Shown one piece after another: positions 7,957 through 16,050 of a DNA stretch of 64,000 nt. The stretch's first letter is position 1; each line of letters starts with the position of its first letter. A program made the position numbers and the translations under genes. The stretch is from an uncultured Mediterranea sp. (GTDB lineage Bacteria > Bacteroidota > Bacteroidia > Bacteroidales > Bacteroidaceae). The DNA lies in the NCBI GenBank assembly GCA_945831575.1, contig CAMACX010000002.1, positions 62,001 through 126,000 on the forward strand, given 5' to 3'. The notes under the pieces are model-generated. The model was not told the origin of the DNA, made no database searches, and worked only from the letters and a program-made list of their open reading frames with translations.

Positions 7957-9093
7957 ATGGCAACTATGATAACAAGAGACCTACAGAGAGTAATAGAGAG
8001 TAGATGTCGTAAAGGTAAGGCTATAATCCTCATTGGTGCAAGACAGGTGGGCAAGAGTACGCTGTTTTCTGAAATTAGTAAGAGTATAGAAGGAGGAGTG
8101 TTGTCACTCAACTGCGATGACCCGGAAACCCGGGCTTTGCTTGCTGATGCTAACCTCTCGGAGATAAGACTTCTGATTGGGAATAATAAGACGGTGATTG
8201 TTGACGAGGCTCAACGAGTGACCGGCATCGGTTTGACATTGAAAATCATTGTCGATCATTTCAAGGGGGTACAACTGCTTGTTACTGGCTCTTCGTCCTT
8301 CGAACTGCACAACCAGTTGGAGGAAACGCTGACGGGAAGAAAATATGAATATCATCTTTTCCCTGTTTCTACGGGTGAACTGCTCAGGACAGGTGGCTTG
8401 CTCATGGTGAGACAAACACTGGAGCAGCGTCTTATCTACGGCTCTTACCCCGAAATAGTGAGCAATCCAGGCGATGCAAAGGAATTGCTGATGAGTATGG
8501 CAGGCAGTTACCTTTATAAGGACATTTTGTCGATGGAGGGTATCCGTAAACCTGCATTGCTTGAGAAACTGCTGGTCGCACTGGCTTTGCAGATGGGTAG
8601 TGAAGTGTCATACAATGAGCTTGGACAAACTATTGGTTCTGACTCCAAGACTGTAGAAAAATACATCGACCTTTTGGAGAAATGCTTTATCGTCTTCCGT
8701 CTGCCAGCTATCAGTCGTAATATGCGCACGGAGCTGAAGAAAAGCCGTAAGGTGTTCTTTTATGATAATGGGATACGCAATGCTGTTTTACAGCATTTTG
8801 CTCCCTTGTCATTGCGAAGCGATGTGGGAGCGTTGTGGGAGAACTTTGTGATTGCTGAACGTATCAAAAAGAATCATTATGAAGGGCGTTATCCCAAGTA
8901 TTATTTCTGGCGTACGACTTCGCAGCAGGAGATAGACTTCGTCGAGGAGGAAGACGGGGTGTTCGATGCCTTTGAGATGAAATGGAACACCAAGCGTGGC
9001 AACATGTCACTACCTCCATCATTTACAAACAATTATAATGTAGGCGGCATGCATGTTGTCACGCCTGAAAATTATCTTGATGTCCTGGTGTGA
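7957..9093 (+). CDS. AAA ATPase with DUF4143 domain
   Basis: 378 residues. The N-terminal ATPase domain has Walker A LIGARQVGKST (about 25-35), Walker B TVIVDEAQRV and sensor LLVTGSSSFEL. The C-terminal DUF4143 part includes LYKDILSMEGI, a winged-helix-like SEVSYNELGQTIGSDSKTVEKYIDLLEKCFIVFRL, KVFFYDNGIRNAV and a nuclease-like core FWRTTSQQEIDFVEEEDGVFDAFEMKWN. The family is widespread, often multicopy and mobile, and has no settled function. ATG 7966 is an alternative start. GC looks low compared with the core genes. Its 3' end is duplicated upstream at 7656-7764 and it carries an operator-like palindrome array in front. Confidence 0.9.
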   Translation: MATMITRDLQRVIESRCRKGKAIILIGARQVGKSTLFSEISKSIEGGVLSLNCDDPETRALLADANLSEIRLLIGNNKTVIVDEAQRVTGIGLTLKIIVDHFKGVQLLVTGSSSFELHNQLEETLTGRKYEYHLFPVSTGELLRTGGLLMVRQTLEQRLIYGSYPEIVSNPGDAKELLMSMAGSYLYKDILSMEGIRKPALLEKLLVALALQMGSEVSYNELGQTIGSDSKTVEKYIDLLEKCFIVFRLPAISRNMRTELKKSRKVFFYDNGIRNAVLQHFAPLSLRSDVGALWENFVIAERIKKNHYEGRYPKYYFWRTTSQQEIDFVEEEDGVFDAFEMKWNTKRGNMSLPPSFTNNYNVGGMHVVTPENYLDVLV

Positions 9094-9157
9094 CAAGCCG
9101 ATTTTCCACTTTGCTTAATGACTATTGACTAATGACAATTGACCATCGTGACCATCT
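9024..9157. repeat. direct repeat, intact copy (pairs with 7656-7764)
   Basis: Covers the last 70 bases of the ATPase gene and 64 bases of its downstream flank, including the shared GATTTTCCACTTTGCTTAATGAC and CCATCGTGACCATCT blocks. The two copies flank the ATPase gene in direct orientation, 1.3 kb apart, which would allow its loss by recombination. Confidence 0.8.
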
Positions 9158-9243
9158 CCAGCAGCTGCCGGGTGATGGAGTGCAGCGTGCCCTCGTAATA
9201 GTCATTGGGTCGCGTAGGTCATGATGGTCAATTGTCATTAGTC
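9127..9243. repeat. 27-bp inverted repeat with 63-bp spacer
   Basis: Left arm 9127-9153 and right arm 9217-9243 are complementary at 26 of 27 positions. The spacer holds the GC-rich end of a minus-strand gene fragment. The structure lies between the convergent ATPase and cytochrome peroxidase genes. It could come from an inverted duplication or from a small mobile element. Confidence 0.75.
9129..9218 (-). pseudogene. C-terminal scrap of an unidentified protein
   Basis: On the minus strand 29 codons read RPNDYYEGTLHSITRQLLEM plus VTMVNCH before a TAG, opened by an in-frame stop at 9219-9221. Codon use is GC-rich and protein-like (YYEGTLHSITRQLLEM). The repeat copy at 7741-7764 preserves only the end (QMVTMV). 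It looks like the 3' end of a gene cut off by the inverted repeat. I do not recognise the family. Confidence 0.45.
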
Positions 9244-9316
9244 ATTAGGGGGTCGTATGCCTTACGGTACGATGCCGATTAGGAGCAATTAGGACTCATA
9301 TAGGAGGAACGTAAAT

Positions 9317-9364
9317 ACCCTCCATACCGTGTGCTGTTGGTACCGTATGCACGATATGGAGGGT
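9317..9364 (-). terminator. terminator of the peroxidase transcript
   Basis: A 10-bp perfect stem (ACCCTCCATA 9317-9326 with 9355-9364) extends with mismatches toward the loop. It lies 22 bp after the stop of the minus-strand cytochrome c peroxidase gene. Confidence 0.6.
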
Positions 9365-9385
9365 GTCTCTGTAGAAATCAACAAG

Positions 9386-10780
9386 TTACTGCTGATTAAT
9401 GTTGGTCAGCAGCTGCCCCTCGTATTCACCGGTTTGGGCATCGAGGAAGGCCTTCACTTTGGCAATGTCGCCTTCGCTCATCTTGCGGCCTACCTGGTAG
9501 GTGGCCATCATCTCAATGGCTTTCTCCAGGGTGGCTACGCTGCCGTCGTGGTAGTAGGGCCATGTCAGGGCTACGTTGCGCAAGGTGGGTGTCTTGAAGC
9601 GGTAACGGTCACGCTCCACCTGTGTCTGTGCCCAACGACCATTGTCGGCATCGCTAAGGCCTGATTTGACGTTCATCTCGCGGTCCTGGAAATAGTTGGA
9701 GCGCTGCCCCATCAGTTCGTAGCTCAAGCCGCCCATGTTGACGCCGGCATGGCAGGTGGCGCACTTGTACTCCTTGAAGAGGGCATAGCCGGCTATCTGC
9801 TCCTCGCTCATCGCCTGCAGGTCTCCCTTCAGGTAGCGGTCGAAGGCGGAGTTGGGGGTCAGCAGGGTCTTCTCATACTCGGCAATGGCATCGGTGATGC
9901 TCTGCTGGTTGAAGCCCTCAGGATATACGGCCAGGAAGCGCTTGCTGAAGTCTGCATCGGCAGCCAGCTTCCCGGCAATCTCCTCAAACGAGCTGGAGCC
10001 CATCTCCACGGGATTGAGGGGAGGACCTGCTGCCTGGTCGGCCAGCGTGGCGGCACGGCCGTCCCAGAACTGGACGAAGTTGAATACGGCATTGAATGAC
10101 GTGGGCGCGTTGATACCACCCAGCTGTCCGCCGATACCATCGGAGTACTGGTGGTTATCCACGCCGGCCATCCGGGTGTCGTGACAAGAGGCACACGAGA
10201 CGGTGCCGTCGCCCGACAGACGGGTGTCGTGATAGAGCTCCTTACCCAGCAGCACCTTCTCCATGTTCACATCAAGTGCGTCAGGTATGGGACGGATAGG
10301 CTCGTTACGGAAGGCTTCAGCAGCCAACGGGTTGGGATAGAACGCGCTGCGGTGCTGCTCCACCCAGCTGAGGGCAATGCCATTCTTGGCATCAGTCATC
10401 GAAGAGCCCCAATGGGCTAGATAATAGGAAGCCAAAGGCATGCTGCCCTCCATCACGCAACGCTCCACTTTGGCCAGGTCAACCTCATTGACGGTCTCAC
10501 CGTGGCTGAGCGCTGCCATCATCGGAGCAATGTCAAACATCTGATAGCCCTTCTCTACATGGGCCTTGATCATGCTGCTTGCTACAGGCCATGAGGCATA
10601 GAAGGGGAGGTCGGGATTGACGGTGTGGCAATAGACGCAGCCGCCATCATTCAGGATTTGCGCCATCTGCTCATTGGCAGGCAGCGACGGGTCGGGGGCC
10701 TTGTTGACAGCACGATAGGTGATGGCCAATCCCACCACAACCACGGCACCCGCCAGGATGATTTTACTTGAGTTTTTCAT
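9386..10780 (-). CDS. tri-haem cytochrome c peroxidase (CCP/MauG family)
   Basis: 464 residues from ATG 10780, which starts a signal anchor (MKNSSKIILAGAVVVVGLAIT). Three CXXCH haem sites are visible: C48-H52 in an N-terminal haem-binding domain, C196-H200 (CASCHD) and C340-H344 (CATCHA). The last two belong to the two-domain diheme peroxidase, which reduces H2O2 in the periplasm with electrons from the respiratory chain. The extra N-terminal haem, with a DIAPMMAALSHGE segment, probably acts as a built-in electron donor, as in other tri-haem peroxidases. It lies downstream of the resB and ccsA maturation genes that would attach its haems. Confidence 0.9.
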   Translation of the reverse strand: MKNSSKIILAGAVVVVGLAITYRAVNKAPDPSLPANEQMAQILNDGGCVYCHTVNPDLPFYASWPVASSMIKAHVEKGYQMFDIAPMMAALSHGETVNEVDLAKVERCVMEGSMPLASYYLAHWGSSMTDAKNGIALSWVEQHRSAFYPNPLAAEAFRNEPIRPIPDALDVNMEKVLLGKELYHDTRLSGDGTVSCASCHDTRMAGVDNHQYSDGIGGQLGGINAPTSFNAVFNFVQFWDGRAATLADQAAGPPLNPVEMGSSSFEEIAGKLAADADFSKRFLAVYPEGFNQQSITDAIAEYEKTLLTPNSAFDRYLKGDLQAMSEEQIAGYALFKEYKCATCHAGVNMGGLSYELMGQRSNYFQDREMNVKSGLSDADNGRWAQTQVERDRYRFKTPTLRNVALTWPYYHDGSVATLEKAIEMMATYQVGRKMSEGDIAKVKAFLDAQTGEYEGQLLTNINQQ

Positions 10781-10878
10781 AAAAGAGTTGTTTGGAGTAA
10801 AATAAATTGTTTGATGTAAATTAAGTTGTTTGTTGCGCATTAATAGAGTCGATATTCATCATGCCATTCTGTAGCCTC

Positions 10879-11664
10879 TCATTGTGCGTAAGTATGTATG
10901 CTTCTGGCTGCCGAGGGCAGGAAGTTGACCCCATACCAGCACATCTGCAGGAGGAGGAACCCGATGATGAGCCAGAGGTAGGGGGCGTTGCTCTGTCGCG
11001 ACGGGTGGCGCAGTCGCAGATGGATATAGATGGCATAGGCGCACCAGGTGGCGGCTGCCCAGGTCTCCTTGGGATCCCAGCTCCAGTAGTTGCCCCACGC
11101 CTGCTTTGCCCAGATGCAGCCGGAGACCATCCCGAAGGTAAGGAAAGCCATGCCGATGTTGACCAACGTGTCGGTGGATGCCAGGTACTCCCGGCTATGC
11201 TTCCACCATCCGGCCACGGCGAGCAGGAAGGCGCACCCGAAGAGGCTGTAGGAGAAGATATAGACCGTGACGTGGGGGATGAACCAAACGCTCTGTAGCG
11301 CCGGCATCAGGCTTTGGTCATGCAGCTCGGGGTGTATCAGGTTGATGACAATGAACACGGTAGCTACGATCAACGAAAAGAGTGGAATCCAGCGGTAGTT
11401 CCACCTCAGATAGACACCCCACCCGGATACTATCATGAACAGCGCATACCACAGGCGGGTCTCTCCCAATGTGCGGAGTGGAGGCCGTCCAAGGGTTATC
11501 CAGAGGCCCACCACGAAGCTGACGTATATCAGCAACCCCAGGGCCGTGCCCCATAGGTAGATCTTGCTGCGCCCCTCCTGCTTGAGCAGTGCGCCCACTG
11601 TAGCTACGCTCCATATGCCCACGGATGCGCCGGCAAAGGGCAGGAATTCATTCCAGGTAATCAT
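10879..11664 (-). CDS. ccsA: cytochrome c biogenesis protein CcsA/CcmC-like
   Basis: 261 residues, about eight membrane helices. The WWD-type haem-handling motif reads WGNYWSWDPKETWAAATW near residues 190-207. Conserved histidines at FIPHVTVYIFSYSLF and in the later helices are the expected haem ligands. It works with ResB in System II cytochrome c maturation, carrying haem out and attaching it to CXXCH. It overlaps the resB 3' end by 4 bp, so the two are translationally coupled; the peroxidase follows about 100 bp later. Confidence 0.9.
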   Translation of the reverse strand: MITWNEFLPFAGASVGIWSVATVGALLKQEGRSKIYLWGTALGLLIYVSFVVGLWITLGRPPLRTLGETRLWYALFMIVSGWGVYLRWNYRWIPLFSLIVATVFIVINLIHPELHDQSLMPALQSVWFIPHVTVYIFSYSLFGCAFLLAVAGWWKHSREYLASTDTLVNIGMAFLTFGMVSGCIWAKQAWGNYWSWDPKETWAAATWCAYAIYIHLRLRHPSRQSNAPYLWLIIGFLLLQMCWYGVNFLPSAARSIHTYAQ

Positions 11665-12488
11665 GTGTTCTCCTCCCCCTTTCTCCTTGTCCGCAGGTTA
11701 CATACGGCACCGGCCAGTAGCAGCAGGATGCCCGTGAGTGTGGCATACTTCCACGGTTGTTGCACAATAAGTAGTATGCATCCTCCTTCCCCGGCTGTAT
11801 GAAGGTCCATCAGGTAAATATCCTCGTACCACTTCACTGCATAGGGGTGATTGACAGATACTTTGCACTCGGTGCTATCCACGAGCAGGGTCACTTCATA
11901 TTGCACGGGTGTCCCATTCTCTTCATGCCTTTCGATGGATAGCTGTTTCAGCTGGAGCGAGTAGGAGAGAGGGACGCGATGGCCATAGGCATCATACGCC
12001 GTATGCACCGCCGCATCCACTGTAGCGCCCTCCGCCGTATGCACCGCCGCATCCATCGCTGCATCGCGCATCAGCAACGTGCGAAGCTCCTTGGTGTCGC
12101 CTGCACCGGCCATACCGCTGAAGAGGGCGAGCCAGATGCCTCCGTGCAGTAGGAGGAAGGGACCATCACGACGAATGGAGGTAAAGTGTCGCATGCGATG
12201 TACAAGCACGAGGGTCAGGTGAACCATGAGTGCCATGAGCAGTGCCACAAACGGCAGGGAGGTAGTGAATCCGCTGAGTTGGGGAAACGTTCCTCCCACG
12301 ATGCAACACAGGGTAATCAGTATCAGCAGGGTGACGGCGGTGCGCGTGGAGCGTAAACCGCGCATCCAGGATTGATGTGCATATTCGCGCTCGGCCACGA
12401 AGAGCAGCGCGGTCACGCCTATGCCCATCGCAATTCCTACAGGAAAAGCGAAGGTACTCACGTCGATATGACCCCAAGCAAGTTGCAT
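11661..12488 (-). CDS. resB: ResB-like cytochrome c biogenesis protein
   Basis: 275 residues from ATG 12488, which has AAGGAGGA just upstream; a longer frame opens only at a TTG. Helices occur at about 12-30, 48-66, 75-95, 110-125 and 250-268, with a periplasmic loop between the last two. This fits the short Bacteroidales ResB type, the CcsA partner that keeps apocytochromes reduced and delivers them. The loop carries a 12-residue in-frame duplication, DAAVHTAEGATV then DAAVHTAYDAYG, encoded by 22-nt exact repeats at 11998-12019 and 12034-12055 (period 36). The assignment rests on context and topology; motifs are weak. Confidence 0.75.
   Translation of the reverse strand: MQLAWGHIDVSTFAFPVGIAMGIGVTALLFVAEREYAHQSWMRGLRSTRTAVTLLILITLCCIVGGTFPQLSGFTTSLPFVALLMALMVHLTLVLVHRMRHFTSIRRDGPFLLLHGGIWLALFSGMAGAGDTKELRTLLMRDAAMDAAVHTAEGATVDAAVHTAYDAYGHRVPLSYSLQLKQLSIERHEENGTPVQYEVTLLVDSTECKVSVNHPYAVKWYEDIYLMDLHTAGEGGCILLIVQQPWKYATLTGILLLLAGAVCNLRTRRKGEENT
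11998..12055. repeat. in-frame 36-nt tandem duplication inside resB
   Basis: Identical 22-nt blocks at 11998-12019 and 12034-12055 give a 36-nt period that encodes DAAVHTA twice, in the periplasmic loop of ResB. Confidence 0.8.
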
Positions 12489-12526
12489 CTTATTCCTCCT
12501 TATCAAGTTGCATCTTATTCTTCCTT
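12480..12526. repeat. 25-nt-period tandem duplication of a start region
   Basis: Blocks 12480-12501 and 12505-12526 match at 21 of 22 positions. On the minus strand each copy carries a purine-rich ribosome site, TAAGATG and CAACTTG. The upstream copy contains the peptidase stop codon and opens a 7-codon frame, MQLDKEE, whose TAA ends 3 bases before the real resB ATG. Confidence 0.8.
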
Positions 12527-14080
12527 ATAGAGCCCTTCGCGTGAGAGCTGGTGGTTGAGGTTGGCAATGCCGAGGGCCACGATAGCGGTCACGATGGCTG
12601 TATGCGCTTGGTATTCAGGAATCTCCTTGTTGTAGATGTCGCGCTCTGTGTGCCAGATTTCCTCATAGCTGAAGTTGTAGCCCATGATGTCCTTCTCCAT
12701 GAAGTTGAGGGTGGGGATGCCCTTCATGGCGAATACACTGGCATCGGTACCGCCCATCTGCGTAGGCTTGCGGCGGGGTTGCGCTATTTCGACCTTGAAG
12801 GGTAGCTCGGGATTGAGCGTCTCCAGCACCTGGCATACTGACTTGAAGTCGTCGTACATGGCTTGGGGCACCCGGATGCCCACGGCCGGCGTGGGACCTC
12901 CGTCGCGGTTGAAGAGGTTGGATATCTTGTCCAGCTGCTTGGCGTGGGCCTTAACGAAGGCCTGTGCGCCCAGGAGGCCAAACTCCTCGCCGGCAAAGGC
13001 TACGAAGAGGATGGTGCGCTTAGGCTTGGCACCACTCTGTGCAATCAGGCGGGCGGCTTCCATCATGGGACCAATCCCTGTGCCGCAATCCACCGCACCC
13101 GTACCCACATCGTAAGAGTCGAGGTGACCGCTTACGATGACATACTCATCGGGGTACTTGCTCCCCTTGATGCTGGCCACGACGTTGTGGTACTTCACAG
13201 GACCCAGTTTGAAGTAGTTGCGGATGTCAAACTCCAGCCAGAAGTCGCGGCGTTCCTTGGCCATCTGATAGATCTCGTCAAACTGATGCTCGTCGAGCTT
13301 GATGTCGGCTACTTGGGGCAGGTTGTAGAAGTTGCAGTCGGGTTCGGCCAGCATAGGGCGGTCGTAGAGCGCACGCAGGGGGACGGATGCCCGCTGGATA
13401 AAGCCCAATACACCGGCTTCAACCATCTCGTTATAGAATAATCCGGGGTACTCTTTCAGGGGTTGCGGCTTGTACGCTGTCCGCTTCTCCCACGATTCAC
13501 GGCGCAGTGAGTCGTTGACAGCCATGATTCTTAGGTTCTCTTGCTTGATGCGCTGGCGGATGGAGTCGGCTGCTGCCGTATGGTCGACGGGCCATCCGCT
13601 ATTCTGTCCGCTCACCAGTACCCAAGCCCCTTTGAGCCGGTGCTTCATGCGGTTAAGCTCCTCTTCCGTCTTGGGTTCAATCAGCACATGGCCTCGTTGG
13701 ATGCCTTTGGTGCCCGAGGTATAAGATGGGGTGACAAAGTGGAGGGTCATCTCCTTGTCGCCTCCGATCAGTCGCCCCCACCAACCTCCGCGGTTGAATC
13801 CTACGGGCAGTTCGCCCGCCTCTTCCAGGTGGGCTTCGATGCCCCATTGCTTGTATTGGTCGAGCATCCAGGCGGCGGCATTGTCGTAGGCATCCGACCC
13901 GATGGGTCGTCCGCCAAAGCGGTTGGTCAACACGTCGAGGTGCTCCATGACGCGGTTATTCTGTTGCCCCTCAGCGATGATGCGTCTGACGGCATCGCTC
14001 TGTGCAGAGACCGTAAACTGGAAAAGCAGCGTTGCCCCCACCAGGAGTAAGCTGCGTACGGAAATGGAAGAACAGTTCAT
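12515..14080 (-). CDS. secreted M28-family metallopeptidase
   Basis: 521 residues with a signal peptide ending FTVSAQ. It is an M28 zinc aminopeptidase or carboxypeptidase-Q-like enzyme. Metal and catalytic residues are visible as H319 and D321 in SGHLDS, D331 in VDCGTG and E365-E366 in FAGEEFG, with a later H near EEIWHTERD. A protease-associated-type insert lies at about 120-260. It probably trims peptides in the periplasm. It lies 16 bp after folE and shares a duplicated junction with resB, so all are likely co-transcribed. Confidence 0.9.
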   Translation of the reverse strand: MNCSSISVRSLLLVGATLLFQFTVSAQSDAVRRIIAEGQQNNRVMEHLDVLTNRFGGRPIGSDAYDNAAAWMLDQYKQWGIEAHLEEAGELPVGFNRGGWWGRLIGGDKEMTLHFVTPSYTSGTKGIQRGHVLIEPKTEEELNRMKHRLKGAWVLVSGQNSGWPVDHTAAADSIRQRIKQENLRIMAVNDSLRRESWEKRTAYKPQPLKEYPGLFYNEMVEAGVLGFIQRASVPLRALYDRPMLAEPDCNFYNLPQVADIKLDEHQFDEIYQMAKERRDFWLEFDIRNYFKLGPVKYHNVVASIKGSKYPDEYVIVSGHLDSYDVGTGAVDCGTGIGPMMEAARLIAQSGAKPKRTILFVAFAGEEFGLLGAQAFVKAHAKQLDKISNLFNRDGGPTPAVGIRVPQAMYDDFKSVCQVLETLNPELPFKVEIAQPRRKPTQMGGTDASVFAMKGIPTLNFMEKDIMGYNFSYEEIWHTERDIYNKEIPEYQAHTAIVTAIVALGIANLNHQLSREGLYKEE

Positions 14081-14096
14081 TTTGTACTTTGTTTGT

Positions 14097-14681
14097 TTAG
14101 TGTTGTTTGATGAGGTTCATAAACTCTTCACGTGTCTTGGCTTGATTGAAGGCACCGGTGAAGTCGCTGGTTGTGGTGATGGAGTTCTGCTTCTCCACAC
14201 CGCGCATCTGCATGCACATGTGCTTGGCTTCGACGACTACCATGACTCCCAGCGGGTTGAGGGTCTCCTGGATGCACTCTTTGATCTGTAGTGTCATCCG
14301 CTCTTGCACCTGTAGGCGATGGGAGAAGATATCGACTACGCGAGCTATCTTGCTGAGTCCCGTGATGTAGCCGTTGGGAATGTAGGCCACATGGGCCTTG
14401 CCGTAGAAGGGGAGCATGTGGTGTTCGCAAAGGGAAAAGAAGTCGATGTCCTTGACAATGACCATCTGGCTGTACTCCTCCTTGAACTTGGCAGAGCGGA
14501 GCACTTCGTGTGGATCCATGTCATAGCCTTTGGTAAGTTGCAGCATGGCTTTCGCTACCCGTTCGGGTGTCTTGATAAGCCCTTCGCGTGTGGGGTCCTC
14601 GCCCAGCAGGGTGAGGATGCGTTGGTAGTGTCCTTTGAGTTCGTCGAGGGCTGGTGATTGTATCTCTTCTTTTCCTAACAT
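14097..14681 (-). CDS. folE: GTP cyclohydrolase I
   Basis: 194 residues. It converts GTP to dihydroneopterin triphosphate, the first step of folate synthesis. Family motifs are [19 protein letters not shown], the zinc site [20 protein letters not shown] (Cys and His), [23 protein letters not shown] and a C-terminal [12 protein letters not shown] with the third zinc ligand C. Length is normal. It is cytosolic and lies between the SPOR protein and the M28 peptidase; the order tpiA-SPOR-folE is typical of Bacteroides. Confidence 0.97.
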   Translation of the reverse strand: MLGKEEIQSPALDELKGHYQRILTLLGEDPTREGLIKTPERVAKAMLQLTKGYDMDPHEVLRSAKFKEEYSQMVIVKDIDFFSLCEHHMLPFYGKAHVAYIPNGYITGLSKIARVVDIFSHRLQVQERMTLQIKECIQETLNPLGVMVVVEAKHMCMQMRGVEKQNSITTTSDFTGAFNQAKTREEFMNLIKQH

Positions 14682-14710
14682 GATCTATAGGGGGTGTGAG
14701 TGGTTGTTTC

Positions 14711-15184
14711 TTATAGGGGGATGATAATCTGGTCGCGCACGATGGAGGCTTCCTTAAACTGCCCGGAGCTGCGCAGCTTGCGCATGATGGCATCGGCCTC
14801 CTCGATGCTTCGGTAGTCGCCTACGCGGCAGAGCCAGCGGGGTGGGGCAAAGGTGGCATAGACGGTGAGCTCAGGAAAGAGTTCCTTGACCTTCTGTGCC
14901 TGTTGCTGTGCAGCTTGCTTGGCGGCACGGGTGTTGTTGCCGGCATAGACCTGTACCCGATAACCTGCGGTCTTCAGTATGCGTTGCAACCCGTCGGATG
15001 AGGTGGAGAGTGTGGCGTTGCCGGCATGTGAACCTATCAGGGCAGAAATGCGTGCGTCTTGATGGATGCTGATCTTGCCCTGTCCGGCTACATCCCTTTC
15101 CAGACTCTTCACGATGTCCTTCTGCGCCATCACGCCGGGTGAGATGCAGGCAAGGGAGAGCAACCAGAACCAAAAATGTTTCAT
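14711..15184 (-). CDS. SPOR-domain periplasmic protein
   Basis: 157 residues from ATG 15184, which gives a signal peptide ending SPGVMAQ. The C-terminal half is a SPOR fold: YRVQVYAGNNTRAAKQAAQQQ, then FPELTVYATFAPPRWLCRVGDYRS and a final EADAIMRKLRSSGQFKEASIVRDQIIIPL. SPOR domains bind glycan strands stripped of stem peptides at division sites. It lies between tpiA and folE on the same strand. A specific partner cannot be named. Confidence 0.85.
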   Translation of the reverse strand: MKHFWFWLLSLACISPGVMAQKDIVKSLERDVAGQGKISIHQDARISALIGSHAGNATLSTSSDGLQRILKTAGYRVQVYAGNNTRAAKQAAQQQAQKVKELFPELTVYATFAPPRWLCRVGDYRSIEEADAIMRKLRSSGQFKEASIVRDQIIIPL

Positions 15185-15210
15185 AGGGAGGGTGTTGATG
15201 AATAGAATAG

Positions 15211-15253
15211 AGGTACAGTTGACGGATGGTACGCCATCCGTCAATCTGTACCT
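15211..15253 (-). terminator. hairpin between tpiA and the SPOR gene
   Basis: A long stem of about 19 bp (15211-15229 with 15234-15253, one bulge) has a 4-nt loop, TACG, and is followed on the minus strand by a T-rich CTCTATTCTATTC. It probably attenuates transcription leaving tpiA. Confidence 0.75.
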
Positions 15254-15266
15254 GGTGTTAACTCAT

Positions 15267-16022
15267 TTATTTGAATGCGTCGATGATGCCCTTGAAGTCA
15301 GCAACTTTCAGTGCGGCACCACCAATCAGGCCGCCATCCACATCGGGGTTAGCAAACAGCTCTTTGGCGTTAGAAGGCTTGCAGCTGCCACCATAGAGGA
15401 TGGAGCAGTTGTCAGCTACTTCCTGGCCATACTTCTCTGCTACAGCCGAGCGGATGAAGGCGTGAATCTCCTGAGCCTGGGCGGGAGTAGCGGTCTTGCC
15501 GGTACCGATGGCCCATACGGGTTCGTAAGCCAGGATAATCTTGCTGAAGTCCTCGGCAGAGAGTGAGAATACTGATGCCAGCTGAGCGGCAACCACCTCA
15601 TTCTGCTTGCCAGCTTCGCGCTCTTCAAGCACTTCGCCGATGCAGAAGATGGGGGTCAAGCCGTTGGCCAGAGCCAGCTTTACCTTCTCTTCCAGGATCT
15701 CTACTGTCTCGTGGTAGTAAGCGCGACGCTCTGAGTGACCCAGGATGACATACTTGGCACCCGTAGAAGCGACCATGGCAGCTGATACTTCACCGGTGTA
15801 AGCACCTGATACTTTGTCAGCGCAGTTTTCTGCACCAACGCCAATCACTTCAGCATCTACCAGCGGAGTGACAGAAGCCAGGTGGATGAAGGGTGTGCAG
15901 ATGATGACATCGCAATTGGGCTTGTCAGCAGCCAATGCCTCGTTCAACTCTTTTGCCAGTGCAATACCCTCCTGGAGGGTCTTGTTCATTTTCCAGTTTC
16001 CTGCAACAATGTTCTTTCTCAT
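15267..16022 (-). CDS. tpiA: triosephosphate isomerase
   Basis: 251 residues, normal length. It interconverts dihydroxyacetone phosphate and glyceraldehyde 3-phosphate in glycolysis. Catalytic parts are NWKMNK (Lys), [13 protein letters not shown] (His) and the loop-6 strand [21 protein letters not shown] (Glu), plus phosphate-binding ILYGGS and GGLIGGAAL. Cytosolic. It follows the DoxX-like gene by 28 bp and precedes a hairpin. Confidence 0.98.
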   Translation of the reverse strand: MRKNIVAGNWKMNKTLQEGIALAKELNEALAADKPNCDVIICTPFIHLASVTPLVDAEVIGVGAENCADKVSGAYTGEVSAAMVASTGAKYVILGHSERRAYYHETVEILEEKVKLALANGLTPIFCIGEVLEEREAGKQNEVVAAQLASVFSLSAEDFSKIILAYEPVWAIGTGKTATPAQAQEIHAFIRSAVAEKYGQEVADNCSILYGGSCKPSNAKELFANPDVDGGLIGGAALKVADFKGIIDAFK

Positions 16023-16050
16023 TTCATTTAATCATTAAAGGGTTAATAAT

